A stretch of DNA of 64,000 nt from Microscilla marina ATCC 23134 (GCF_000169175.1 NZ_AAWS01000017.1:121466-185465), one strand, 5' to 3'; numbered from the stretch's first letter, positions 41,101 through 47,371 are shown. Numbers and translations: made by a program. The notes: generated from the letters alone by a model not told the origin.

Positions 41101-43550
41101 CGGTGGGGCAAGTGCGTCAATACCTCAACGATCCGTTTGACCCACACGCCATTGCAGCCTTGCGCACGCCAGCCTATCAAAAGGCAATAGTGATGGCATA
41201 CATCGACAACCTGATAGACTGGGGCGATATGTTGTTCCGTCAATATACCCGCGAGTCGATCAACGAGGCGCGTATGCTCTATGTGTTGGCGTATGACTTG
41301 CTGGGCGAAAAGCCCCAAAACATGGGCAAACGCATTTTGTCGGACAGCAAGACCTATGACGATTTGGTCAATGATGAGGATGTGTACGAGTTGTTGCTCG
41401 ACCTAGAGAACAACGCCGATAACACCGCACCTGGTGGCACAGGTACCCCCAACGACACCATCTTGAACCCTTACTTCTTTGTGCCCGAAAACGAATTGTT
41501 TATCGAGTATTGGAATAGGGTAGAAGACCGCTTGTACAAAATCAGGCATTGCCTCAATATTTTGGGCATCAAGCAAGACTTGCCGTTGTTTCAACCCCCT
41601 ATAGACCCTATGGCGCTGGTAAATGCTGTAGCCGGGGGCGGTGGCTTAGGCGCTGCCTTGGGTGGTATGTCGGCTGCTATTCCTCATTACCGCTTTACTT
41701 ATATGCTAAGCAAAGCCCGCGAGCTTACTGGAAAGGTGACCCAGTTTGGCAACGATTTGCTGGGTACTATTGAGAAAAAAGATGCCGAAGAGTTGAGCAT
41801 TTTGCAAAACAAGCAAGAAGGGCTCATTCTTGACCTGAACACCCAGATCAAAGAAAAGCAAATTGCCGATGCCATCGAGAACATCAAAAACCTCGAAGAA
41901 AGCAAGCGCAGCGCCGAGCAGCAGAAAAAGCACCACGAAGACCTCAAAAAGAATGGCATGCTCTCGAGCGAAGCCAGTCAAATTCGTATGATGTCGGTGT
42001 CGGCAGGTATTCAAACCGCCGGGGCATTGTCTCACATTGTCAGTGGGTTGTCTTATATAGTGCCCCAGGTAACCGCCGGCCCATTTAGCTTTGGGGTAAC
42101 CACCGGAGGACGCAATATAGGCGCCATGCTCGAAAAGTTTGGTGATGCCATATCAGCTTCGGCAGAGCCACTAAGTACCCTAGGCGAGATATTTGGCATG
42201 CAGGCCCAGTTTGAACGCATGGAGCAAGATTGGGATTTACAAGTCTTGATGTCGACCAGCGAAATCAAACAACTTGAGCACCAAATAGCCAGCGCCCAAC
42301 TGCAAAAAGAGATTGCCGAGCGCGAACTTGAAATTCATCAAAAGGACATTAAAAACAACGAAGACGTTGCCCAGTTTATGAAGGACAAATTCTCGAACGA
42401 GCAGCTCTACGGCTGGATGGCAGGCAAACTGTCGGGCATGTTTTACCAAACCTACAAACACGCCCACGACTACGCCAAACAAGCCGAACGCGCTTTTCAG
42501 TTTGAGACAGGCAGCAAAATGGTAGACGTCAATTTTGTGCGGGGCATGTATTGGGACAGTACCCGCAAGGGCTTGCTTTCGGGCGAAAAGCTGGATTTGG
42601 ACTTAGACCGAATGGAAAAAGCCTACATTGAGCAAGACAGCCGCAGCCTAGAGATTACCAAAAACATCTCGTTGCTGAAGCTCGACCCGCTGGCTTTCTT
42701 GCAGCTCAAAAACAAGGGCATGTGCGAGTTCCGCCTCAACGAATCCTTGTTTGACTATGACTTTCCGGGGCACTACAACCGCCAAATCAAGACCATTTCG
42801 CTGGCGTTTGACATTGGCGAGGGGCAAACCATCAATGCCACCCTTACCCAGTTGAACAACAAGGTGGTGATGGAGCCTGACGCCAAGGCGGTGAAGTACT
42901 TGTTGAACCCTGTAGAGGAGCAACCAAGTAGCATTCGCACCGACTGGAAGGTAAACCAACAAGTGGCTTTGTCTTATGTAGATGAGTACACCGAGAACAA
43001 CGGCATGTTTGAGATGAACTTTGCCGACGAACGTTACTTGCCATTTGAAGGAACCGGAGCGGTGTCGTCGTGGCGACTAGAGTTGGGCGGCAAGCAGGGC
43101 GATTACAACCTCAACGATTTGCTTGATGTAACCGTGAAGTTGCGCTACACTGCCGACCAGGGCGGCGAAAACTTTGCCGCTGCCGTAAAAGGCGCGCTTA
43201 AACCTTACGAAACTGCCAGTTTCTTCGACTTGGCGTACAACTTCCCCGACCAGTGGAACGAGTTGATGCTGGGCGATGGCAAGGAAATGACCTTGAACAT
43301 TCGCCGCGACATGTTCCCGGCAATGGCAAGCGCCCGCATCATGGGCATTTTGGTGAGGTACCAATACGAAGGTGACAAAACCGCCACCTTTAGCCTCAAC
43401 GATGCCTATAACCTGGGCAACAACAAATATGTAGATGCGGCTGGACTAAGCATTGCCAAAAACGGCACGGCTTGGAAGTTTACTGTCAAAGGTGATAAAA
43501 CCGCCATTAAAAATGCAGAAATGGTAGTGGTGTACAAGGCGAAGGTGTAA
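29163..43550 (+). CDS. Giant TcA-like toxin-complex protein with hemopexin repeats
   Basis: This 4795-residue single frame has TcA landmarks. The N-terminus is LPDYGQIFGEFDF, then 'SVLSPAAYLADLLQLYEDEF' and IPYLDIVNELLE, and is followed by a helical region to about 1180. A first block of about 22 hemopexin-type repeats (IDAAF...KTYLFxGxQYxRY) spans about 1185-2515. A TcA-type neuraminidase-like/ABC_toxin segment follows (about 2680-2850, WWEWMKNYRVWEANRK). A second block of about 11 repeats spans about 3150-3720. The TcA central segment (YYWEIFFHAPYLIAQ, about 3820), the coiled-coil pore-forming region (about 4170-4440) and the TcB-binding-type end (about 4450-4795) complete it. Ordinary TcA is about 2500 residues. 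It would form a pentameric injection channel; hemopexin blocks probably bind a receptor. No TcB or TcC gene is visible. Confidence 0.85.
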   Translation: MSNENNNIPDLPDYGQIFGEFDFKEGDQARSVLSPAAYLADLLQLYEDEFEGNVLQGKRADIPEVLLDAEQTFSIIPYLDIVNELLEAKADPAGKNPYANLLKEAKFPLNLPFNLENEQFKMYLRELGISAEELHKLFATSHNADILANTYLGLSKETAGFLLGEYKDAELNKIYGDEEATAFDFKNTKAFPVATFMTITGLKPEEVRELLFQNLSTSEIAAGEASQFFVNAAANVKDDDNDDSVKAYAMLDADEAHIVWSVADANIPESWFDRANRFIRLARALGWSFTDLDLVLRTCCDNDLVGSFRRLAIIKKMQALTELPIDQVCSLFANMNTLGHGNKDKAADMPLDLFNRVYNGRWTEIDKQFFAPEGITAPVHYPIANDADPQYTKLAFPVADSLSADNAELRTRLSKALGVSENDLVFIIAKLRKEGIAPFQAEVHLENSFAALSLLHRVVALAQMLDTSAEELLMLFDVLEKDPAIRLYNNFQLFIDEGGKTTPHNCYSIIATESIAHRMWLVQTLWSLNQWMQKTGFTAEELQAIVGDRFCDLAEADAEDCPEDTPEVLGLMTQQAQKLEKAREASQKADLELLNQMYQQFKPLAFGNDLFKGGRFDERQSRMLAESLLAEPKGVLSAADSRLMFYKADQVQEIAYKALKTLGHISPLDFENLGLEDALLDKLYHQLILKGYLSPEGVLQETVLPAEANDWLVSTNLSHYRHPLFMRLHELYKDALAIVGDQDAVEVSLYLSDLLKMGVAETHAEELLSNLEFNQYLDANGAVVDPAFFAYPSNLGLFEVNVDLNAMAAEVHALLSGKMAQFTAGKLKLNKDALAEALPLLEIELDDLIENLKFNKYIDHHHVFTNKAALLATEVDDFKLALMFYPHRHQILDLLKQQITGFKQGFDTFTKTDLKPLATQLVGKLAYQGIVADHLEDGWVKEGHFSFFRDDTNATQLNAGAYFGEQGNQLIFKAIAGVLATAKKYELFAEDLMVGGLTLEEATNLYRILVDEQDIADYTITLDMLAYFANVNNALDFKVEGYDDYNKDVFFVLHAVAKEMTAAIADIVAKIKDQAMHQQTGVFTTLQDTLGVSAEVMEVICAHIFETKEALIEALMLPVLQTAGAQETLAMVPHHRRFKTAFRRVKQFAGLANKLKLNKQDTQVAFREQDLVRKFPESLALPAELGHAKFDFLLEAEGLVYMFHDTKYWIFDAQTYNLLGLPLEAPRVDLIALFCKKYGNLPINAAFADAQNNVWIVSGSDYYKKAADAAEWELQEDHVWGKLQTEFEAIENIDAAFTDRNGRTYLFAGDQYIRYSEGYAAQGAGNQRIADEGYPKKIADNWHHESAQGNLPIGFEESIDAAFAHEGKTFFLKENHYISSDDFTKKHNIRDGWGKVKSNFHDLDKVDASCTVDEKLYVFSGDEVIVYTDSLEAEGVLMREGSPVKLDALFAGLPKDFCKHGVEAAFEGFDHKVHLFSHGMHVVFAKEGDGFVLDKISETKATWGKVANAFEDGNAQVDAAFVGLDGYTYIFSGNQHYRYAGEDYAHADAEYPKANADAWDGLKTIDAAFVLDGKTYLFGKDAEDKEVYVRYSCNDYSEVDKDYPRATDDNWWNLPFALTNSFSNADAVLSGNGKTYLFAGQQFVYFDYIHRWWSEPANITDHWKDLPLGANDKIDAAFVGKDGYTYLFFAGQFARYAGSKCDRMVDGKTLRIAEYWGKVQNTLLDSGKVDAAVTLMSRETEEMTEEDKAKVIDKNNPMPEPVVTEHEHTYLFAGTQFYRYTTNSQAAPVSYDTQTVDSGYPKALTELHKEPRFKHLTIDCSQGIDAAFADRRHVYLFKGDKMHVIAEELYREYNDGTIPKPISIVTEDGAVYMGDDDNAGWLRLSAAEGKELHSEMTKPRLMLNQDIPENYRMGLDSVLQGTDGNTYLFKDSKYFDLELKREFDIADEWGRSSNKIAHCSMVDAAFVGRDGNTYMFSGNQYVTYEKDADYSKIKEAPKSIAADWGGLESVDLAFVKDGVTYLFEAPNEQGYMRYVTYSGMRYDEPDAEPYTTDMSWWGIPALYVSQGFDKVEAVLFEEEQMYLIHGNQYVRYDADKKHWHYPENISRLWRDLPEVLDPENCHNLLHIKTIFKGSDEQTYFFYEDQLSKKDYFVTLKTNGSFDGPALVKSQWGMLDNNIAQGQSLDATLVMGHLTYLFVGDQFYRYSGSSYHYLDAGYPKAIFNNLRKESGFEHLPQDFNGNIQAAFADKGSIYLFTADHKIHAVSTHTERCYSIDLLGKLRNNLQTENKVDAILTAKLYAKNDSDKSVVVAEKAVYLFSGDQYVVYSGDDLEYIDAGYPKTIVGSLAQDLGITGNLPALLHLGIDAVFSGSDQKFYFFKDEQYFVSDASDPAKVKDIWVGKANNFMADDVMIDTAFIAPDGYLYVLKGNEYIRYAHPDNELMADDHPQFITDLWRDLPDGKPTGNNFQLGIDHAFVFEGRTYLLKGEEYVRYSKMPYHCMDENFPQPLAARWGACHADYLLTDLKAIAQMKQLSHTYQFEEQTLSSFLHKEQGYKKTPYRLLAGLFGWDVEEVKWLKRHQVFLKDHLKSSDFEEHFDLEMVLRMAAIFAVTDKLGVKPSEVYDKVWKKLYKSTEDKLGEVSQTLYEYLGALNSPQDWEKLAARLHNELNVAKRDVLVPYVIHHDDKLSNARDLYQSLLIDVEMGSCGVTSRVKEAIAATQLYFHRYFISLEAPTPENDDVDGEVREQAVKQRLKKWWEWMKNYRVWEANRKVFLYPENYIRPELRDTKTPAFGQMEDDLQQGEITEDLVLKAYKKYIDEYTTVSGLTICGGYVYDDAINEADKNLVLFGYTKSDPRVYYYRLAAFYNGDTDGALWGPWLETNLQMEADKVYPAFAFGKVFSFWTRTEKELEGASEGTVKAVGDSDDKSITSNGAADHVVKIFYSYYNLNKEWAVPQTLRLKKELLIRATPRSNADKEKATVANPVAFSNTISNVELAVEKSTKRDENDHENIIIKCSYWVGDPRLVEAVIKNSTQVLENYSIDISLDEAKKRVEHKYKAFYLTQGLDSGVEPNAGAFPINDGREVFERLMASSENFDEVASSIFLNTAKDATNNHWFSFDYKEASFLCKPSESSSDFSEQSHLLANLSNLPDGVTSVDAITRAPNGHIYLFVGNQFYQSQETDKGLEECTWSAAKNNTSRWALGHSQISRTGQVDSVWTRNNGNTHMSLGNEFITYNGDGFEVAESAPGTLANEAFKWPKYEAAFDMPDGTPNGVGYGFLGDKYKTTRDINTEKPIKDRWWKVKNNIAEDNQVDAAFVWNNKIYLVSGDQYFRYSSVANIGKADVGYPRKGTLDALLMDLGASSSEVANVQGKQIRNAVVDGSTFITVTSDGLRYEFDLTKKELERDGSRTYDVAFTFGGEDRLYIFGSPRRAAGFALNGFIYLFDNGKYLKTTTFQEEWVDYNWSSASSINSVWGNTTNNIQDGGSMDATWVTDTHLFMTSGNQYVRYTLEGNVIPDIVDPGYPKATAGNTDGLPEWSKVDAAFHKGNTTYFFNNSTQKYVTSANLSNELNIKDKWGKVPNKFLATSQKIDAAVAHDGALFLFANGQYVRYTLKGDNTVGSLTDDGYPKALSENVDGFPRQAITAAFTRDSNQADAPATPFLFYKQGATMMYAAQGAPVGKPVEGNWFNVPKGFLTGLKAGLNDSSKMYLFGDVKNAKDEKIGDYIAYEKAGEDANLPVEKLHSKYDIIRITSSTGTELNKKLFYQDGLEALLSLETQRIDETPKFSLTKPSDSTTIRLEEGEVNKERVPLEEGLDYQSANSIYYWEIFFHAPYLIAQNLNTGQKFDEAKKWYEHIFDPSEAESKGFWKFLPFQKEGINKINDLVELWGVVKPEIAKLTALVSTEELANMQTEVDALAKLAEELNGRQLPEGHWPTAETLRDKAAELETNSATPQPLKAELKKLINALNTAQTAYEKTSVGQVRQYLNDPFDPHAIAALRTPAYQKAIVMAYIDNLIDWGDMLFRQYTRESINEARMLYVLAYDLLGEKPQNMGKRILSDSKTYDDLVNDEDVYELLLDLENNADNTAPGGTGTPNDTILNPYFFVPENELFIEYWNRVEDRLYKIRHCLNILGIKQDLPLFQPPIDPMALVNAVAGGGGLGAALGGMSAAIPHYRFTYMLSKARELTGKVTQFGNDLLGTIEKKDAEELSILQNKQEGLILDLNTQIKEKQIADAIENIKNLEESKRSAEQQKKHHEDLKKNGMLSSEASQIRMMSVSAGIQTAGALSHIVSGLSYIVPQVTAGPFSFGVTTGGRNIGAMLEKFGDAISASAEPLSTLGEIFGMQAQFERMEQDWDLQVLMSTSEIKQLEHQIASAQLQKEIAERELEIHQKDIKNNEDVAQFMKDKFSNEQLYGWMAGKLSGMFYQTYKHAHDYAKQAERAFQFETGSKMVDVNFVRGMYWDSTRKGLLSGEKLDLDLDRMEKAYIEQDSRSLEITKNISLLKLDPLAFLQLKNKGMCEFRLNESLFDYDFPGHYNRQIKTISLAFDIGEGQTINATLTQLNNKVVMEPDAKAVKYLLNPVEEQPSSIRTDWKVNQQVALSYVDEYTENNGMFEMNFADERYLPFEGTGAVSSWRLELGGKQGDYNLNDLLDVTVKLRYTADQGGENFAAAVKGALKPYETASFFDLAYNFPDQWNELMLGDGKEMTLNIRRDMFPAMASARIMGILVRYQYEGDKTATFSLNDAYNLGNNKYVDAAGLSIAKNGTAWKFTVKGDKTAIKNAEMVVVYKAKV

Positions 43551-43648
43551 AGAGGTAGATGGCTGGTATTGTTTCGCGGCGCTCTATGGTTTAATGGTTG
43601 CGCCAAGCGAGGCAAAATTACCCGCCAAAACTGAATCACTGATCATTG

Positions 43649-43689
43649 CACGTCTTCTGGTGGCAAAGTCTGCCAGAAGCGTGTTTTTT
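43649..43689 (+). terminator. Rho-independent terminator of operon A
   Basis: Arms 43649-43660 and 43673-43683 pair over about 11 bp with one bulged base, followed by a run of six T. It lies 99 bases after the giant TcA stop codon. Confidence 0.85.
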
Positions 43690-43733
43690 CAAATTGTTTT
43701 ACTGTGGCAACGCATCGCGAGACAATGTAAATC

Positions 43734-43793
43734 ATGTCATTATTTAAAAGGAAAAAGCTGAAAAGTTCTGGGAGCGATTTAGTCGATGGTTGA
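43734..43793 (+). pseudogene. Duplicated 5' fragment of the Lys-rich repeat gene
   Basis: An ATG at 43734 opens a frame that starts MSLFKRKKLKSS and stops after 19 codons. The first eight codons and the upstream AAATCATGTC context match the start of the gene at 44017 (MSLFKRKRKKRKK). A CTTCTGGTGGCAAAG sequence is also repeated on both sides. This looks like the relic of a partial duplication and not a functional gene. Confidence 0.6.
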
Positions 43794-43941
43794 TAGTCGA
43801 TAGTGGCTAACGCATTCTATAAAATTTCCACTAAGGAACCGAGCCTGCGAGCTCTACATCAGCTAAACAGCATTGGGCGACGGTCAACAGACGACATATT
43901 TACTAAAAAGCAACATGTCTTCTGGTGGCAAAGCATTGCGA

Positions 43942-44005
43942 AACCATAGAACAATAAAACCATAGAACAATAAAACAATAAAACCATAGAACAACAAAGC
44001 CGAAA
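43942..44005 (+). repeat. AT-rich short tandem repeats upstream of 44017
   Basis: The same ACCATAGA/ACAATAAA units as at 24985-25053, placed just before the ATG of the Lys-rich repeat gene. The rest of the 43551-44016 spacer holds the terminator and the duplicated gene fragment. It also contains AACCGAGCCTGCGAGCTC-type dispersed sequence near 43838. Confidence 0.7.
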
Positions 44006-44016
44006 CAATACAAATC

Positions 44017-45495
44017 ATGTCATTATTTAAAAGAAAAAGAAAAAAACGCAAAAAGAAGGAACAGGAAGCGGCGGCGAAAGCCAGTGCCGATGCCCCCAAA
44101 ACCAAAAAGCGCAAAAGCGCGGGCGACGAGGGCAGCGATGCTGACGGCGAAGGGAGTAAGCGGCGCGCTGAACGGGCGGGCGATGAAGACCCCAAACCTG
44201 TGACCAAGGGCAAAAAGCCCAAATATGACCTTGGCAAGGGGCGCAGCGTGTACCCCAGCAAAGACGCCAACGGTAAAACCGTGTACTTGCCCAAAGAAAG
44301 CGACGCTTCGGAGGCAGAAAAAGCCAAAGGCTTGTTTGTAAGCGATGAAGATGCCTTGGGCGACCAACCGGGCAAAGAACTGGTAAAAGACGGTCAACCC
44401 AAAAAAGACTTGGGCAAGGGACGCGACATTTACCCCAGCAAAAACGCCGAAGGCAAAACCGTGTATTTGCCCAAAAAGAGTGAGGCTTCGGATGCCGAAA
44501 TAAGGGCAGGGGCTTTTGTAGACGATGCTGCCGCTGAGGGCGATGCCCAAGGGCAAAGCTTGCAAGCGGGGCTGAAGCCCAAAAAGGACTTGGGCAAGGG
44601 GCGCGACATTCACCCCGCCAAAAATGCGGACGGCAAGCTGGTGTATTTGCCCAAAAAAAGCGAAGCCACTGACGCCGAAAAACGGGCGGGTTTGTTTGTA
44701 GACGATGCCGCCGTGGAAGCCGCCCAACCCAAGGGCAAAGCCCCCGCCGAAGGAGGCAAACCCAAATATGACTTGGGCAAGGGGCGCAACATTTACCCTA
44801 CCCAAGGCGAAGACGGCAAACTGGTGTATTTGCCCAAAGAAAGCGAGGCAACCGATTTGGAGAAAAGCCAAGGTTTGTTTGTGCGCGATGCCGACGAGGG
44901 CAACCCCGCCCGCAACACCGCCACCGACCAAAAAGGCGACACCAACGGTAGCCAACACCAACAACGACGCAGCGAACGGGCGGGTAACTTGCCAGCGGCA
45001 AACCCCCAAACCGAAACAGACAGCGGCAAGCCGCGCGACTTGGCAAAACGCCCCGTGCCCGAAGCCCAAGATGGTACCCCGCTGTGGGACGGTAAAACAA
45101 TGCCCGAAGTGGACGCTGAAGTGAGCCAAAACTTGCTCAAAAACCTGAAGCCCAAATACGACATTGGCAAGGGGCGCATGCTGTACCCCACCGAAATAGC
45201 GCCCGGCAAAATTGGCTATTTGCCCCTCAAAGACGAGGCAAGCCCCCAAGAGCAGGAAGCTGGCATTTACCTACGGCTGGTACCCGAAGAACCTCTAGAG
45301 GAATTTTTGGCGCGAAACCAAGCCGAAGTGCCTGCCGCCAGTTACGAGGTGGGCGAGGGCAAGGTAAAAGCCCGCTCCGAAACGGCGCTGGCTCAGGCAA
45401 TCAGCCGCCACCAACCCTTGGTGCTGCGCTCGCAAAAGTATTTGAACGAGCTGGCCGAGGCTGCAACTGGCTTGGGGCAGGAGTGGGAGAGTTGA
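44017..45495 (+). CDS. Lys-rich protein with five YDLGKGR-type repeats
   Basis: A 492-residue soluble protein. The first 65 residues are strongly basic (KRKRKKRKKK, then KTKKRKS). Five repeats follow, starting near residues 69, 129, 189, 250 and 379. The first four have a period of about 60 and each reads PK(Y/K)DLGKGRxIYPS, then GKxVYLPK, SEAxDAE and GLFVxD. The fifth comes after a polar linker. The last 100 residues are helical. I recognise no family. The tidy repeats could each bind a ligand or form a linear spacer; the basic N-terminus resembles that of the neighbouring putative cargo proteins. It lies between operon A and the second toxin gene. A long antisense frame exists but is a composition artefact. 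Confidence 0.75.
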   Translation: MSLFKRKRKKRKKKEQEAAAKASADAPKTKKRKSAGDEGSDADGEGSKRRAERAGDEDPKPVTKGKKPKYDLGKGRSVYPSKDANGKTVYLPKESDASEAEKAKGLFVSDEDALGDQPGKELVKDGQPKKDLGKGRDIYPSKNAEGKTVYLPKKSEASDAEIRAGAFVDDAAAEGDAQGQSLQAGLKPKKDLGKGRDIHPAKNADGKLVYLPKKSEATDAEKRAGLFVDDAAVEAAQPKGKAPAEGGKPKYDLGKGRNIYPTQGEDGKLVYLPKESEATDLEKSQGLFVRDADEGNPARNTATDQKGDTNGSQHQQRRSERAGNLPAANPQTETDSGKPRDLAKRPVPEAQDGTPLWDGKTMPEVDAEVSQNLLKNLKPKYDIGKGRMLYPTEIAPGKIGYLPLKDEASPQEQEAGIYLRLVPEEPLEEFLARNQAEVPAASYEVGEGKVKARSETALAQAISRHQPLVLRSQKYLNELAEAATGLGQEWES

Positions 45496-45510
45496 GTTAA
45501 ATTATTTTTT

Positions 45511-45643
45511 CCCGCCGTTGCTTGTGTCTTCACAAGTAACCAATAAGCGGGCAAATACCTGTCAGGTTTTCTTGGCTTCGTCGTAAAAACCTGACAGGCA
45601 CGGAGAAATTACTCCCGCCGTTGCTGGTGTCTTCACCAGCAAC
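45511..45643. repeat. Covarying hairpin element, copies 1 and 2
   Basis: CCCGCCGTTGCTTGTGTCTT (45511 onward) and a copy at 45614 form 10-bp stems around a TCTT loop. A third copy lies at 47259-47287. The stem bases differ between copies but pairing is kept. Between copies 1 and 2 lies a perfect 13-bp inverted repeat (45558-45570 and 45586-45598). Confidence 0.65.
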
Positions 45644-45755
45644 TAAGAGGGATTCATCATTGGGCAGCTTACCCGACAGGTGCGACTAAATGCTTTGAGG
45701 GATGCCCAATGGTTAAACTAATGTATTTTTTAAGATTTTTAAATTTTTTGAGATA

Positions 45756-47078
45756 ATGAGAAGATCAAGTAATGGGACTAGCCCGCCTAACAAAAGAAAA
45801 AGGGGGAGAATATCTACAGCTGTGGATGCTGTTTTGGGAGGGAAAAGCAGCAAAAAAAACGAAAAGACAGCGAATGCTAATGACATAAAAGCCGCAAGTA
45901 GCAAAGCAGGCATCACTGATATAAAAAACAGTTATCAGGTTGCCTCAACACCTACATCCAGTGGTTTTGAAAGCCACCATGCGGACAATAATACAAAGGT
46001 TTACATAAAAGTACAGGACTTTGACAAACTTGATGAAAGTGCAGGTTTGTTTCTAGAGCAAATTAAAGGAGAAGGAGAAGTTTTCCCAAAGGAGGTTACA
46101 GTAGATTTGACTGATACGAGTCGTTTGAGAAACTTGCCTGGTAGTAGCCTTGCTTTCTCTAAGCCCGAAAGAGAGGGCTTGCCATCAACAGGTTCTTACG
46201 GGGTTGGTTCGGAAGAGTACAGCACAATCCTCAAGGACAATGTGATTGGCAAAGCAATGAAAAGTGCCAGAAAGAAAGCTGAGGAAAAGAGGTTAATCAA
46301 AGAAATCAAAGTCGATGAAGAGAAGATTACATTTGTAATGGAATCGGAGTCAGAACAGGTTGATAGGCAAAAATTTGAGGCTGGCTGGGTTGACGCACGG
46401 AAAAAGGAAATAAGCGGTGTAAAAAAGAAAGGAATAAGTGTACAAGAAGAGGCGAAAGCAGAGTTCATAGAAGAATTTATTGATTATCTGAATGCTCCTG
46501 AAAGCACATTTTCCCTCAAAGAGCGTGTAAAATGGAAGGACGTAAAAGGCGAAGAGGAAGAAAGGCAAGGATTTAAGAAAGACGCCTGGAACAAAGTACA
46601 GGAGTCAATGAATGCAACAGTAATATATCGTAAAACTGGGTCAAAGCTATTTCCTGGAGGACAAGGACATCCTGCATTGGATAACAAAACCCCTGATTAT
46701 TTTATAGGAATCCCTGACCCCTCTGAAGGTCCAGCCATCGCAGACGCCGTATCCCTAAATGTTCCTGAGCGGGGTAATAAAAAGGTTATTAAGACTGATG
46801 ATATTCGGAAAGCAATTGAAAGTAAAGTCAGAAAATATACAACAAGTGCAGGAGAGCAAGCAATCGCAGTATCTGTAGTGGTTAATTTGTCTGGTGGGAC
46901 TGAGGATAATATGAAGGACGTAAAAAAAGCTATCAGTCGGCTTGAAGTGAAGTTGGTAGGAGGAAAGACAGCAAAACCAGCCCAAGTATTTCTAGTAACA
47001 GGCAATGAGGTAGAGGTTGTCGATTTTCAGAGCGAAGGTGCTGAAGGTTCATCTCCTCCAGTTACTGAAGAAGCCTAA
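45756..47078 (+). CDS. Putative cargo toxin with nuclease-like C-terminus
   Basis: A 440-residue protein. Residues 1-20 are basic (SPPNKRKRG) and residues about 69-130 (GFESHHADNNTKVYIKVQ...VTVDLTDTSRLRNLPG) match the corresponding region of the 769-residue toxin. The two thus share an N-terminal part but differ behind it. The C-terminus (about 310-422) has the layout of a CdiA-type PD-(D/E)xK nuclease: TPDYFIGI at 312-319, a strand (ADAVSLNVPE), then a Lys-rich helix and alternating strands. The usual catalytic D/E-x-K appears as S-L-N, so activity may be lost or the alignment may be wrong. Its coding DNA is AT-rich. No adjacent immunity gene is obvious. Confidence 0.55.
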   Translation: MRRSSNGTSPPNKRKRGRISTAVDAVLGGKSSKKNEKTANANDIKAASSKAGITDIKNSYQVASTPTSSGFESHHADNNTKVYIKVQDFDKLDESAGLFLEQIKGEGEVFPKEVTVDLTDTSRLRNLPGSSLAFSKPEREGLPSTGSYGVGSEEYSTILKDNVIGKAMKSARKKAEEKRLIKEIKVDEEKITFVMESESEQVDRQKFEAGWVDARKKEISGVKKKGISVQEEAKAEFIEEFIDYLNAPESTFSLKERVKWKDVKGEEEERQGFKKDAWNKVQESMNATVIYRKTGSKLFPGGQGHPALDNKTPDYFIGIPDPSEGPAIADAVSLNVPERGNKKVIKTDDIRKAIESKVRKYTTSAGEQAIAVSVVVNLSGGTEDNMKDVKKAISRLEVKLVGGKTAKPAQVFLVTGNEVEVVDFQSEGAEGSSPPVTEEA

Positions 47079-47335
47079 TGGCATGAGCCAGAGCTACTCT
47101 ACCCCGCTTTTTTGTACTGTCTTCGCCTCGGTTGTGTGTCTTTATCAATTTATAAATCCCGCAATGCAGGGGCGATCGAGACCTTATAATAAGTCGTCTT
47201 TTAGGTCTGTGAGCGGTTTGATTTGTGGAGACACAAATCAGGGCGAAAGATTAAATATCCGCCGTTGCTTGTGTCTTCACAAGTAACCAAATAGAGCAGG
47301 TTGGAGCTTATTGCTACACAAAAACCAACCATCCA

Positions 47336-47371
47336 TCCACCATGCACCCTTGGCGCATGGTGGATTTTTTT
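47336..47371 (+). terminator. Rho-independent terminator
   Basis: Arms 47336-47345 and 47355-47364 form a perfect 10-bp stem with a 9-base loop followed by seven T. It ends plus-strand transcription from the 45756 gene. Confidence 0.8.

Noticed and set aside
44023..45249. 408-codon antisense frame in the repeat gene
   Set aside because: It arises because the codon pattern of the regular repeats lacks reverse-strand stops; the plus-strand product is clearly the structured one.
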